Shown here piece by piece: positions 18,401 through 26,712 of a stretch of DNA of 64,000 nucleotides. Position 1 is the stretch's first letter. Each line of letters begins with the position of its first letter. The position numbers were made by a program, and so were the translations under genes. The stretch is from Prolixibacteraceae bacterium (GTDB lineage: Bacteria > Bacteroidota > Bacteroidia > Bacteroidales > Prolixibacteraceae): the NCBI GenBank assembly GCA_003537645.1, contig DPRM01000135.1, positions 34,153 through 98,152 of the forward strand. The letters are read 5' to 3'. The notes beneath the pieces were generated by a model. That model worked only from the letters and a program-made list of their open reading frames with translations. It did not search any database and was not told the origin of the DNA.

Positions 18401-18993
18401 ATCTGCAATCGTTTACGCTGGAAGAAATACAGCAGATGACCGGAACAATGCGAAATTCGGCTGCCAATCTTTTCGAATTGCTTGGCAACCTGCTCGAATG
18501 GGCACGAATGCAACGCGGACTAATTACATACAAACCTGAAATACTGATCCTTAACGAAGTGTTAACCGAATCGACAGAAGCGATCAATCAGGCCGCACGA
18601 AATAAGTCGATTGATATTGTTATTGATATTCCGGCCAAAATGAAAGTAGTTGCCGATAAAAATATGCTTGCCTCAGTTGTTCGCAACCTAACATCCAACG
18701 CTGTAAAATTCACCAATACAGGTGGAAAAGTAAGCATCGTGGCGAAAGCTTCGGGCAATAGCCTGGTGAAGATTTCGGTAACCGATACCGGCATCGGGAT
18801 GAAAAAACAGATGGTGAACGACCTATTCAAGATAGATGTAAATACAAGCCGACCCGGAACTGATGGAGAACCAAGTACAGGACTGGGATTGTTGCTTTGC
18901 AAGGATTTCGTTGAAAAACAAGGTGGCCGAATATGGGCCGAAAGCAAAGAAGGAAAAGGAAGTACATTTAATTTCACACTGAAACTTTCCTGA
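15487..18993 (+). CDS. Membrane sensor histidine kinase with 14-blade propeller and Y_Y_Y domain (HTCS-like, no output domain)
   Basis: The protein has 1168 residues. The N terminus is an export signal ending LSCSRQ, possibly a lipoprotein. Fourteen Reg_prop blades with 'NLWFGT..GGV.K.DGK.F' motifs lie at about residues 145-735, followed by a Y_Y_Y domain (about 760-870), one membrane segment (about 880-900, 'WWFFILACITFIFLIISFI') and a coiled coil. Then come HisKA with phospho-acceptor His953 in 'FFSIIAHDVRGPLSS' and HATPase_c with 'DTGIGMKKQM' and 'GLGLLLCKDF'. The ectodomain layout is that of hybrid two-component sensors that bind oligosaccharides in the periplasm, but the receiver and AraC domains are absent, so a separate response regulator is needed. 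Tryptophan codons of successive blades are exactly 126 bases apart from 16087 to 17473. It could sense products of the nearby hydrolases; that is inference. Confidence 0.9.
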   Translation: MKKQLTLLLIILIFLSCSRQEDKNKSSVFSPETIEVHGHILNSDSIAKPITLAAGDPIKIKAGKTTEVLSRDNVKPAGLPDITIAGIPEMITPGQNGYAVPKEIASTGITFLSGIPEIVIAKDAYSKDVNPYSFTAFGTIQGLKHNQIRCLIQDGRGNLWFSNDDGVTRYDGKFLTHFSVKNGLSSNIVLSIMEDHEGSLWFGTFGGGATRYDGKHFTHFTEKEGLSNNIVNSILQDKSGNYWFATSGGGVSKYDGKIFTHYSSREGLGSNQIRTIFQDKDGVIWFGSFGNGVTKFDGKSFMNYNGRENFPGNQVVSIFQDKQGNMWFGTYKTGVIKFDGKFFYQYTTKQGISDDNVLCMMQDKHGSMWFGTSGGGISKFSGTNFIHYTEKEGLTNNYVRCSLIDKQGNLWFGTRDGGLVRFNGNLFTHYTENEGLGNNKILDIFQDKSGNLWFGGFAGGITKYDGKKFINYSTGQGLLNDRIYSILEDKEGNIWFGSDGMGVAKFDGKYFYHYTQIEGLCHNGIRKIIKDRNGNMWFSSYGGGVSKFDGKYFVNYSAESGIGSNEVLCMLEDKNGNLWFGTDDNGVTRLDGKNFTRFGVNEGLSHNNVTSLLQDKEGNIWIGTSGGGVTRYDGKLFTKFTEKEGLTNNYITSLFQDKRGNIWLGTRLGPNILAPGMIETKADRPGIPLFKNYTYEDGFLGIGCNMDAVFEAKDGTIWIGSTNRLTAIDPEGEVADTVTPNIQLTNIQLFNKNIPWINLESKMDTSFILENGVKVGNLKFSNISKWYYLPENLSLAYNNNFLTFNYIGISQKQNQKIKYQYQLEGLDASWSNLTERTEVSYGNLKPGSYIFKVKAINSEGLWSNAYNYKFTIRPPWWNTWWFFILACITFIFLIISFINWRGRELEQQKELLEIKVKEQTSELKEKNEELLNKNEELIATNSEKDKFFSIIAHDVRGPLSSFLGLTEILAEDLQSFTLEEIQQMTGTMRNSAANLFELLGNLLEWARMQRGLITYKPEILILNEVLTESTEAINQAARNKSIDIVIDIPAKMKVVADKNMLASVVRNLTSNAVKFTNTGGKVSIVAKASGNSLVKISVTDTGIGMKKQMVNDLFKIDVNTSRPGTDGEPSTGLGLLLCKDFVEKQGGRIWAESKEGKGSTFNFTLKLS

Positions 18994-19008
18994 AACCCTT
19001 TCAGGAAA
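18986..19008. terminator. Hairpin overlapping the sensor kinase stop codon
   Basis: The arms tttcctgaaa (18986-18995) and tttcaggaaa (18999-19008) are perfect complements around ccc. The stem includes the stop codon at 18991-18993. No T-run follows, so it may protect the 3' end rather than end transcription by itself. Confidence 0.4.
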
Positions 19009-19088
19009 ACTATTTCAGGATAATTTCGGATCAATTCGGTGAATGCCCTTGTTTAAGTATTGAGATGAATTTATTGTCGTATTTATTT

Positions 19089-19174
19089 ACTCACCCCCGG
19101 ATCATCTGCGATGATCTTCCCCCTCTCTCAAAAAGAGAGGGGGGAACGTCCGTTTACGGACGTTGGGGGTGAGT
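19089..19174. repeat. 86-bp cross-shaped palindromic element (three hairpins inside an outer stem)
   Basis: The outer arms actcaccccc (19089-19098) and gggggtgagt (19165-19174) enclose three perfect hairpins. These are gatcat/atgatc (19100-19105, 19111-19116), ccccctctct/agagaggggg (19119-19128, 19134-19143) and aacgtccg/cggacgtt (19145-19152, 19157-19164). Only four bases between the outer stem and the hairpins are unpaired. The element sits between a sensor kinase and a convergent MFS gene. The compact form suggests a dispersed REP- or MITE-like element; copies elsewhere cannot be checked here. Confidence 0.75.
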
Positions 19175-19211
19175 CAGCATAAAAAATACGACACTATTTC
19201 AATCCTTCTAC

Positions 19212-20408
19212 TTAAGCTTCGTTTTGGAGCGCTTTTATTCTCGAAACCATTAACGAAATACCAATTCCAAAAACACCGATTACGGCAAACGAATAGCGCA
19301 ATCCGGCAGCTTCGGCAATATACCCAATCAGTGGCGGCCCCATCAGAAAGCCAAGAAAGCTAACACTCGAAACGGTTGCCAGTGCAATTCCCGGTGGCAC
19401 TTTGCTGTGGCGTCCGGCAGCGCTGTAAACAGTTGGAACAATGCTCGAAACACCCAGACCAACAAGCATAAAGGCCAATGTTGACGGAATGAGATAAGGG
19501 AAAAATACCGAAGTAAACAGCCCCGTTGAAATCATCACACCACAGATTTGCAGAAGCAGTTTTCGCCCTATTTTACCAATAAAATAATCGGCCACAAAAC
19601 GCCCGGTGGCCATCATAATCATAAAAGAAGTATAACCCAGAATCACCAGCGAATCGGGCGCTTTTACCACATCCTTGAAATAAATACCGCTCCAGTCGAA
19701 CATAGCTCCTTCGCTGGCCATACTGCAAAAACCGATGACCCCAAGCTGAACCAGCACACTATCGGGCTTTGAGAAAAATCTGCGTTTGGGTTCACTGGCA
19801 TTTGAACCAACTTTGCCTCTGTTCAGGAATGGTTTATTAAACCACAAAATAGCCCATACCATAAGAATAACAACTAAAAAATGCCAGAATGGAGGCGCTT
19901 TCAGATTGATCATCGCCAAACCAATCAATGCACCGGTAAACCCTGCAAGGCTCCAGCCCCCGTGAAACGACGCCATAATCGGACGTTCGTACAAGCGTTC
20001 AGTCTGAATTCCCTGTGTGTTAATCGAGATATTGCAGGCATTACCCGAAAGGCCAAAAGCAAATAATGCAACAGCCAGTTGCCAGCCTTCGCGCACCATG
20101 CCAATACTCAACAAACACAGTGTATATAAAGGGATTGAAATAAGCATTACAGCCCGGCTGCCAAAACGGGTAACTAATTTTCCTGAAACGGGCATCATCA
20201 GGAATTGTCCAACCGGCAAAGCAAACAGGATGGTGCCGAACATCGCGTCGCTTAGGTGCAGCATCGTTTTAATTTCGGGAATACGGCTTGCCCATGAAGC
20301 AAAACACAGCCCCATGCTGAAATAAACCAGTGCAACAGCTATACGGATGCGCTTATTACTAATTATCGGTTCGGCCTGGACACCAACCATTTGAGATGAA
20401 TCTGTCAT
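19212..20408 (-). CDS. Major facilitator superfamily transporter
   Basis: The protein has 398 residues and about twelve hydrophobic segments. The MFS loop 2-3 motif appears as 'GKLVTRFGSRAVML', and a 'ASFHGGWSLAGFTGALIG' segment is typical of the YbjJ/fucose-permease-like branch. The longest polar stretch, in the middle ('LNRGKVGSNASEPKRRFF'), is the usual central cytoplasmic loop. The substrate is unknown; sugars, drugs or metabolites are all possible. It is transcribed away from the signalling island and shares the 457-base region 20409-20865 with the divergent response regulator. Confidence 0.85.
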   Translation of the reverse strand: MTDSSQMVGVQAEPIISNKRIRIAVALVYFSMGLCFASWASRIPEIKTMLHLSDAMFGTILFALPVGQFLMMPVSGKLVTRFGSRAVMLISIPLYTLCLLSIGMVREGWQLAVALFAFGLSGNACNISINTQGIQTERLYERPIMASFHGGWSLAGFTGALIGLAMINLKAPPFWHFLVVILMVWAILWFNKPFLNRGKVGSNASEPKRRFFSKPDSVLVQLGVIGFCSMASEGAMFDWSGIYFKDVVKAPDSLVILGYTSFMIMMATGRFVADYFIGKIGRKLLLQICGVMISTGLFTSVFFPYLIPSTLAFMLVGLGVSSIVPTVYSAAGRHSKVPPGIALATVSSVSFLGFLMGPPLIGYIAEAAGLRYSFAVIGVFGIGISLMVSRIKALQNEA

Positions 20409-20865
20409 TTAAAATTTCTGAACAATACTAAATAGGACACAAAAGTATGAAATCCAACATACGAGTAGTTTTTATGCTCCGGAAATCACCTTTCGTTAAG
20501 AAATTGAGAACAACAAAATTCCGGAGTTAATGATAATGAGAAATTAAAACAGAACATCCTTTTTGCACAATCCGGAGCATACCACGTATCTGTGATCTTT
20601 ATTGAATACCATCAGCAATGATCCTCACTGCCGCGCTCGTCCACGTTTTGTCCACACCTTCCATGTAGTAATTATTCCCTTTATCGCTTCATTTGTCTGA
20701 AATTTGCTTTTTCACTTAGATTTAAGAAATCTACAAATCACTAAGTGACCAGAATTTTATAGAAATTCTGGTCACAATTTTAGAATCAGACTTTTGCATT
20801 CTATCATAAATTGTACTAAAAACTAGTACAAAACACAACATACTATTACGAATAAAAGAAGTAGC
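20409..20865. other. Divergent intergenic region with nested hairpins
   Basis: There is no ORF with coding character here. It must hold the promoters of the MFS gene (leftward) and the regulator at 20866 (rightward). A 10-bp inverted repeat (atgctccgga 20474-20483, tccggagcat 20571-20580) brackets an AT-rich stretch. The overlapping hairpins near its right end are listed separately. Confidence 0.6.
20713..20775 (+). promoter_or_regulatory. Two overlapping, mutually exclusive hairpins upstream of a regulator gene
   Basis: Hairpin A pairs cacttag (20713-20719) with ctaagtg (20741-20747) and encloses a smaller stem, agattt/aaatct. Hairpin B pairs gtgaccagaattt (20745-20757) with its perfect complement (20763-20775) around a five-base loop. 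The two share gtg at 20745-20747, so a transcript cannot form both fully. B is followed by aatttta. The layout could be an operator pair or an attenuator-like leader; the sequence does not decide. Confidence 0.4.
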
Positions 20866-21954
20866 ATGAAGAAAATATTACTGATTGACGATAATGAGTC
20901 ACTTCGTGAAATAATTGCGGAAGCCCTTCAACTGGAAGGATTTGATGTTACAGAAACAGGTAACGGGCAACATGGCATTGATATCGCAAAAAAGCAAAAT
21001 CCTGATATTATACTATGCGATATAATGATGCCTGAATTGGATGGTTATCAGGTATATCGACTTTTAAAAGATGATCCGGCCACTTCGTTAATCCCATTTA
21101 TTTTTCTGTCGGCTCTGGCAGAAAAGGATGATCTTCGCAAAGGAATGAACCTTGGTGCCGACGATTACATTACCAAACCTATTTCACTGAAAGAGTTATT
21201 GACTGCTATCTATACCCAGCTCGAAAAATCAGGAAAAGTAAATCAGGAAATAGAAAAAAAAACAAACGAACTTAGGGAAAGAATAATCCATGTTTTACCT
21301 CATGAGTTTCTTACTCCTTTACATGCAATTCTGGGATTAGCCGGTCTAATGAAGAATAAACTGGAATCATTTAGCAATGCTGAATTAAGGGAAATGGCAT
21401 CAACCATTGAAAGTGCCGGAAGCAGGCTTCATAATATGATTAATAATTACATAAGCTATGCCAGAATTGCATCAGTCAGAGGCTTTGATAATGAGTCAGG
21501 TTATTCAATTCAAATCCAGAAAACAATATCTAATATTTCAGAAAAAATTGCTGAAAAGTACCATCGAACTGAAGACCTGATCCTGCATCTTACCGAAGCA
21601 AGACTAACAATTGAGCCTAATGATTTTGAGTTTCTGATTACAGAATTGGTGGATAACGCCTTTAAATTTTCAATGCCAAAATCAAATGTAATTATTGAGA
21701 ATGCAGTCATTGATAATTCTGTTGTAATCCGAATTTCTGATCAGGGGATAGGATTTCCCACTGAAAAACTGTCGGAGATAGGAGCTTTTAATCAATTTAA
21801 CCGAAACAAATTAGAACAGCAGGGATCAGGCCTGGGCCTTATTACTTCGATGATGATCGTCGAAAGGTATAGTGGAAAACTGGATATTGTGAACGATAAA
21901 TCAGGGACAATAGTCATCGTGACTTTACCCACAAAATCAGTGGTTTTCGCTTAA
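20866..21954 (+). CDS. Receiver-histidine kinase protein (soluble)
   Basis: The protein has 362 residues with no membrane segment. The N-terminal receiver (1-122) has the acidic pair Asp8-Asp9, phospho-acceptor Asp52 in 'ILCDIMMPELDG' and Lys104 in 'YITKP'. A short coiled coil leads to a HisKA-like domain with His146 in 'VLPHEFLTPLHAILG'. The HATPase_c domain has 'DNAFKFSMP', 'DQGIGFPTE' and 'GSGLGLITSM'. This is a kinase whose activity is controlled by phosphorylation of its own receiver, placing it in the middle of a phosphorelay. It is the first gene of the signalling island. The receiver closely resembles that of the regulator at 26713 ('NPD(I/L)ILCDI(M/I)MP'), so both may be served by the same upstream kinases. 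Confidence 0.93.
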   Translation: MKKILLIDDNESLREIIAEALQLEGFDVTETGNGQHGIDIAKKQNPDIILCDIMMPELDGYQVYRLLKDDPATSLIPFIFLSALAEKDDLRKGMNLGADDYITKPISLKELLTAIYTQLEKSGKVNQEIEKKTNELRERIIHVLPHEFLTPLHAILGLAGLMKNKLESFSNAELREMASTIESAGSRLHNMINNYISYARIASVRGFDNESGYSIQIQKTISNISEKIAEKYHRTEDLILHLTEARLTIEPNDFEFLITELVDNAFKFSMPKSNVIIENAVIDNSVVIRISDQGIGFPTEKLSEIGAFNQFNRNKLEQQGSGLGLITSMMIVERYSGKLDIVNDKSGTIVIVTLPTKSVVFA

Positions 21955-22027
21955 ATTCAAAATCAACTGTAAAATCAGAAAAACACACTTTCATTTAACT
22001 TTGTTTTACGTCAAAAAGCAAGATAAA

Positions 22028-22246
22028 ATGTTTAAAGTCAAAATCATAAATGGAAAGGCTATTGATGTCGATAATCTCAATATAGAGAGTAAAGTAATGA
22101 GAATGTTGACTAATTTCTTTATGGAACGGTTTGAAATTGTGAAAAGAGACGAATATGATTTTTCTATTACTGAAGGGCAGGTTTATTGGGCCTGGCCGAT
22201 GGGTAAGGGAAAAGTTGTATTATTTAATCAAATATTAGAAAACTAA
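22028..22246 (+). CDS. Small protein of unknown function (72 residues)
   Basis: Start chosen at ATG 22028, since the frame upstream opens only with a TTG. The protein has no signal peptide or membrane segment. It alternates basic and acidic residues early on ('MFKVKIINGKAIDVDNLNIE') and contains an aromatic patch 'VYWAWPMGKGKVV' near the end. I recognise no family. It lies 74 bases after the receiver-kinase gene and 165 bases before the next kinase, so it could be an accessory of one of them, but nothing in the sequence shows this. Confidence 0.5.
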   Translation: MFKVKIINGKAIDVDNLNIESKVMRMLTNFFMERFEIVKRDEYDFSITEGQVYWAWPMGKGKVVLFNQILEN

Positions 22247-22410
22247 TAAACCTTGAATTCTGAAGTTATTTTCTACCTTTATTCATGAATTTTAAGAGTT
22301 TTAGCAGATGGTCAATGGCTTAATATCGCCCAAAAGTGTAAAAACAAATGAATACATGGCGATTCTCCTTTTTCTGACAAACAAAGGAAGGCATGAATAC
22401 ATGACAGGAT

Positions 22411-25400
22411 ATGAAAAAAAACTTCACTAAAAACAACTCTTTGCCTGATGAAAAAATTAAAATTCACGACAAAGAACAAATTAAATATAAACCAGAGGAG
22501 TATCTGAGGCTGATTGATGAATTAAAAATACATCAGAAGCAACTGGAATTGGCCAATGAAGAATTGCGAAATGCGAAAGAACTGGCAGAAGACAAACTAC
22601 AAAAGCATATTGGCTTTTACGATTATGCCCCTTCTGGCTATTTCACACTTAACCGCGATGGGATTATTCTGGAATTAAACCAAAGTGCCGCCAAATTTCT
22701 AAAAGAACAACCCAATCAATTAAAGGGAAAACAATTTAATGATTTTTTGGATTCTTACTCTGTTCCAGTGTTCAAGAATTTTCTTTCAGGTATTTTCAAA
22801 TCGCAGCAAAAAGCCAATTGTAATGTCTCACTAAAATCGCCACAGGGCATTCCTGTGAGTGTTCTGATTGAAGGGATCGCATTACCAAATGGAGTTGAGT
22901 GTTTGGTTGATATGGTTGACATTTCGGGCAGAATAAAAATTCTGGACAAGCTTATTGAAAGTGAAATGAAGTATCGATTGCTACTGGAAGACCTGAATGA
23001 AGGCGTTGCAATTGTAGATCTTGACGAAACCTTTACTTATTCCAATCCGGCCGGAGATACCATTTTCGGAACTTCTTCGGGAGGATTGATAAACAGGAAT
23101 ATAAATGAATTCATAAAACCCGGTCAACTTTCCGTTATTCAAAAGGAATCGAAAAAACGAAGTTTAGGAGAGAAATCGCGTTACGAACTGGAAATTACCA
23201 CTGCCGATGGAAAAAACAAAACTATATTAATATCCGGAACACCACACTACAACCATGCAGGTGAAATTACCGGAACACTGAGCACGTTTTCGGATATTAC
23301 AAAGCAAAAAAACGATGAAAGAGAGATTCAGCGTAGATTAAAACTCGAACTCATACTGTCTGAAATATCAAACGATTTTGTTCACATCAAAAATGAATAT
23401 CTCGATCATTCAGTAAACCGGGCCTTACAAAAAATCGGGAATTTTGCTGAAGTTGACCGAAGCTATATTTTTCTTTTCACCGAAGACGGTTTATATTGCA
23501 ACAATACACACGAATGGTGCAGCCAGGGAATCGAACCTCAAATAGAAAATTTACAGGAAGTTCCATTAAATATGATGCCCTGGTGGATGGACAAACTAAA
23601 GCGATTTGAGACCATTCATGTACCTGTTGTGTCGCAAATGCCTCCCGAAGCAATTTCAGAAAAAGAAATTCTGCAAGCGCAGGACATTGAGTCGTTATTG
23701 GTTATTCCCCTGTTGTCTGCCAATTCGCTGATAGGCTTTCTGGGTTTTGATTCGGTAGGAAAAACCAAAGATTGGCAAAATGAAGATATTCTGCTTCTTA
23801 CTATGGTGGGCGAAATTCTGGGAAGCGGATTTAGCCGCATGAAATACGAAGAAGATCTGATACGGATTAATACTCAACTCGAACTGAAGGTTGAAGAAAG
23901 AACCCGTGACATGAGAAAACTGCTCGAACTTAACAGGATCATTGTCGATAATGCTGATATAATAATCATCTCAACCGATAAAAATGGGATCATTAAATCT
24001 TTCAATCCTTTTGCCGAAAAAGTACTGGGATATGAAGCCTTCGAGCTTATTGACAAGCAAACTCCCCTTATTTTACTTGATCCATCAGAAATAAAAAATA
24101 GAACCAGCTACCCGCTCTTTGATGAAAATCACGGAAATGTGTTTGACTTCGGAATATTGGAAAATCAGAGCCTGAAAGATCAAAAAATAATTGAGGAAAA
24201 TGAATGGACTTATATTTGCAAAGATGGCCGGAGAATAAAAGTTTTACTATCTGTTAGCAAGTTAGATGACGAAATGGGTAATACACTCGGATTTGTTGGG
24301 GTTGCAATTGATATTACCGACAGAAAACTTGCCGAAGAAGCGCTTAAAACGATCACCCAAAATTTGACTATTCTGATTCAAAATCTGCAGGCTGGTACGC
24401 TGTTTGAGAATTCGGAACGGAAAATTACATTGGTTAATCAATCGTTTTGCAACCTTTTCGGAATTAACCTTCCACCTGATGCCCTCGTTGGATTCGATTG
24501 TGCTGCGGCTTCAGAAGGCAGTAAACACATGATGAAAGATCCGGACCAATTTATTGAACGCATCCTGGAAATTATTTCCAGACGAGAGATTGTAATTAGT
24601 GACGAATTATACTTAAAAGACGGACGTGTATTCGAACGCGATTATATTCCAATTCTGTTGAACGACGATTTATTGGGACATTTATGGCAATACCGCGATA
24701 TTACTGAACGAAAGGAGAATGAACGATTCTCAATTATTCAGCGCGATCTGGGATTCAGTCTGGCAGCTACTACCACAATTGAAGAGGCGCTATCACAGGT
24801 GATGCAATCAATGATGCAGATTGAAGAAATTAATGCCGTTGGTGTTTATTTAATCAATCAACAATCTGCCGAACTTGAACTCGTCGTTCATGAAGGACTT
24901 CCGGATGAATTCGTACAAATGGTACAAAGGTATAAACAAGATCAGGCTCAATACAAAATTGTACAAAACGGAGAACCTGTTTATGGATTTTACAATGAAA
25001 TAGTTGAAAATACTAACATGGTTATACCCGAATCCCTCCGGCAAATTGGGGTAATACCAATAAAATATGAGGGCAAGATTATTGGTGCAGTCAATGTCGC
25101 CTCCCGGTCATCAGAAAGATTAAATTTTACGACCAAAATATCGCTTGAAATAATTGCAGCACAAATTGGAGGAACACTCGCCCGCATAAGCACTGAAAAT
25201 GCATTAAAGCTAAGCCAGCGAAATTTCCAGTTGATGTTTGACACCATCGACGATTTCATGTTTATTTTAAATGCCGAAGGAAAGATTATTAAAACCAATC
25301 CGGTCGTTCAACGGCGACTTGGCTACACTCCTGATGAACTATGCAGGATGTCGGTTTTAGAAGTCCATCCTCCTGCGAGAAGAGAAGAAGCTGCCCATAT

Positions 25401-26691
25401 TGTCGGCGAAATGCTTGCCGGAAGATTGGACATTTGCCCGGTGCCTCTTTATAAAAAAAATGGGGAAATTATTCCGGTGGAGACAAAAGTTGTATTCGGA
25501 AAATGGGATGGGAATAATGCCATATATGGTATCTCAAGAGACATTTCTGAAAGGTTGAAAGCCGAAGAAACACTTCGGAAAAGTGAGGAACGCTGGCTTT
25601 TTGCCCTTGAAGGATCGGGTGATGGCGTTTGGGACTGGGATATTTTAACCGGCGAAGTATTTTTCTCGAAACAATGGAAAGCCATGTTAGGCTATTCGGT
25701 TACAGAAATCGACAATACACTTGAAGAATGGAAATCGCATATTCATCCTGATGATTTACAAATATGGCTTGCTGCTTTGAACAAACATTTTACCGGAGAA
25801 ACCGAGGTTTATGTGAACGAACACAGAATGCTTTGTAAAGACGGCAATTACAAATGGATACTCGACCGTGGCAAAGTTGTTGAATGGACAGTTGACCACG
25901 AACCTTCGCGAATAATCGGAACGCACACCGACATTACTCCCCGCAAGCTTTTCGAGGAGCAACTGCGAAAAGCCATCGATAAGGAGAAAGAGCTGAATGA
26001 TTTGAAATCGCGCTTTGTAGCCACAGCATCTCACGAGTTTAGAACACCTCTCGCTTCAATTCTCATGGTCAGCGAAACGCTTATTGCATATCAGAAAAAA
26101 ATGGATGAAATACAGATATCGACCAGACTGATGAAAATTAAAGAGCATGTTTTACACCTTACCAATATTGTGAATGACGTTTTACATCTCTCGAGAATAC
26201 AGGAAGGGAAAATTGGATTTAATCCAAATGATGAAGATCTGCTGAAGATTTGCCTCAAAATTATTGACGGATTTAACTCGACCATTATGGTCAAAGGCCA
26301 GATTACATTCAAGACTCCCTTTAAAACACTAATTGTTAAGGTTGATAGCCGTTTGATTACACAGGCAATTAATAATCTGATATCAAATGCGATAAAATAT
26401 TCATCGGAACACCCGCAGATTAAAGTTGAATTGAAACTTAAAAACGACGAATTGATCCTTAGTGTTCAGGACAATGGAATAGGAATACCTGAAAAAGACC
26501 AGAAACATTTGTTCACCCCATTTTTCAGGGCAGGCAATGCTTCGACCATTCAGGGAAACGGACTTGGATTAAGCATAGTTAAAGAATCAGTGCAAATGCA
26601 TGGAGGTACTGTTTCGTTTAAAAGTAAACCAGCAATTGGATCAACTTTCACCTTGCATTTCCCAATTGGAGTAATTTCTGATTATAGTTGA
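22411..26691 (+). CDS. Soluble PAS/GAF multidomain sensor histidine kinase
   Basis: The protein has 1426 residues and no signal peptide or membrane segment. Domains in order are: coiled coil (about 28-65), PAS 1 (67-171), PAS 2 (184-297), GAF 1 (312-476), coiled coil, PAS 3 (508-640), PAS 4 (655-770), GAF 2 (772-925), PAS 5 (940-1048) and PAS 6 (1061-1178). HisKA follows with His1208 in 'FVATASHEFRTPLASIL', then HATPase_c with 'NNLISNAIKYS', 'DNGIGIPEK' and 'GNGLGLSIVK'. Most PAS units end with a 'DIT.RK' linker. No bound cofactor can be named. There is no receiver of its own; the response regulator 21 bases downstream is the obvious partner. GAF 1 and PAS 5 closely resemble units in the large kinase at 29.2-35.7 kb. 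Confidence 0.93.
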   Translation: MKKNFTKNNSLPDEKIKIHDKEQIKYKPEEYLRLIDELKIHQKQLELANEELRNAKELAEDKLQKHIGFYDYAPSGYFTLNRDGIILELNQSAAKFLKEQPNQLKGKQFNDFLDSYSVPVFKNFLSGIFKSQQKANCNVSLKSPQGIPVSVLIEGIALPNGVECLVDMVDISGRIKILDKLIESEMKYRLLLEDLNEGVAIVDLDETFTYSNPAGDTIFGTSSGGLINRNINEFIKPGQLSVIQKESKKRSLGEKSRYELEITTADGKNKTILISGTPHYNHAGEITGTLSTFSDITKQKNDEREIQRRLKLELILSEISNDFVHIKNEYLDHSVNRALQKIGNFAEVDRSYIFLFTEDGLYCNNTHEWCSQGIEPQIENLQEVPLNMMPWWMDKLKRFETIHVPVVSQMPPEAISEKEILQAQDIESLLVIPLLSANSLIGFLGFDSVGKTKDWQNEDILLLTMVGEILGSGFSRMKYEEDLIRINTQLELKVEERTRDMRKLLELNRIIVDNADIIIISTDKNGIIKSFNPFAEKVLGYEAFELIDKQTPLILLDPSEIKNRTSYPLFDENHGNVFDFGILENQSLKDQKIIEENEWTYICKDGRRIKVLLSVSKLDDEMGNTLGFVGVAIDITDRKLAEEALKTITQNLTILIQNLQAGTLFENSERKITLVNQSFCNLFGINLPPDALVGFDCAAASEGSKHMMKDPDQFIERILEIISRREIVISDELYLKDGRVFERDYIPILLNDDLLGHLWQYRDITERKENERFSIIQRDLGFSLAATTTIEEALSQVMQSMMQIEEINAVGVYLINQQSAELELVVHEGLPDEFVQMVQRYKQDQAQYKIVQNGEPVYGFYNEIVENTNMVIPESLRQIGVIPIKYEGKIIGAVNVASRSSERLNFTTKISLEIIAAQIGGTLARISTENALKLSQRNFQLMFDTIDDFMFILNAEGKIIKTNPVVQRRLGYTPDELCRMSVLEVHPPARREEAAHIVGEMLAGRLDICPVPLYKKNGEIIPVETKVVFGKWDGNNAIYGISRDISERLKAEETLRKSEERWLFALEGSGDGVWDWDILTGEVFFSKQWKAMLGYSVTEIDNTLEEWKSHIHPDDLQIWLAALNKHFTGETEVYVNEHRMLCKDGNYKWILDRGKVVEWTVDHEPSRIIGTHTDITPRKLFEEQLRKAIDKEKELNDLKSRFVATASHEFRTPLASILMVSETLIAYQKKMDEIQISTRLMKIKEHVLHLTNIVNDVLHLSRIQEGKIGFNPNDEDLLKICLKIIDGFNSTIMVKGQITFKTPFKTLIVKVDSRLITQAINNLISNAIKYSSEHPQIKVELKLKNDELILSVQDNGIGIPEKDQKHLFTPFFRAGNASTIQGNGLGLSIVKESVQMHGGTVSFKSKPAIGSTFTLHFPIGVISDYS

Positions 26692-26712
26692 CACCATCTT
26701 TGATACTGAAAA

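Noticed and set aside
19089..19174. tRNA-like cloverleaf
   Set aside because: There is no CCA end, no conserved TTC or D-loop bases, and the hairpin sizes do not fit a tRNA; it is better described as a palindromic repeat.
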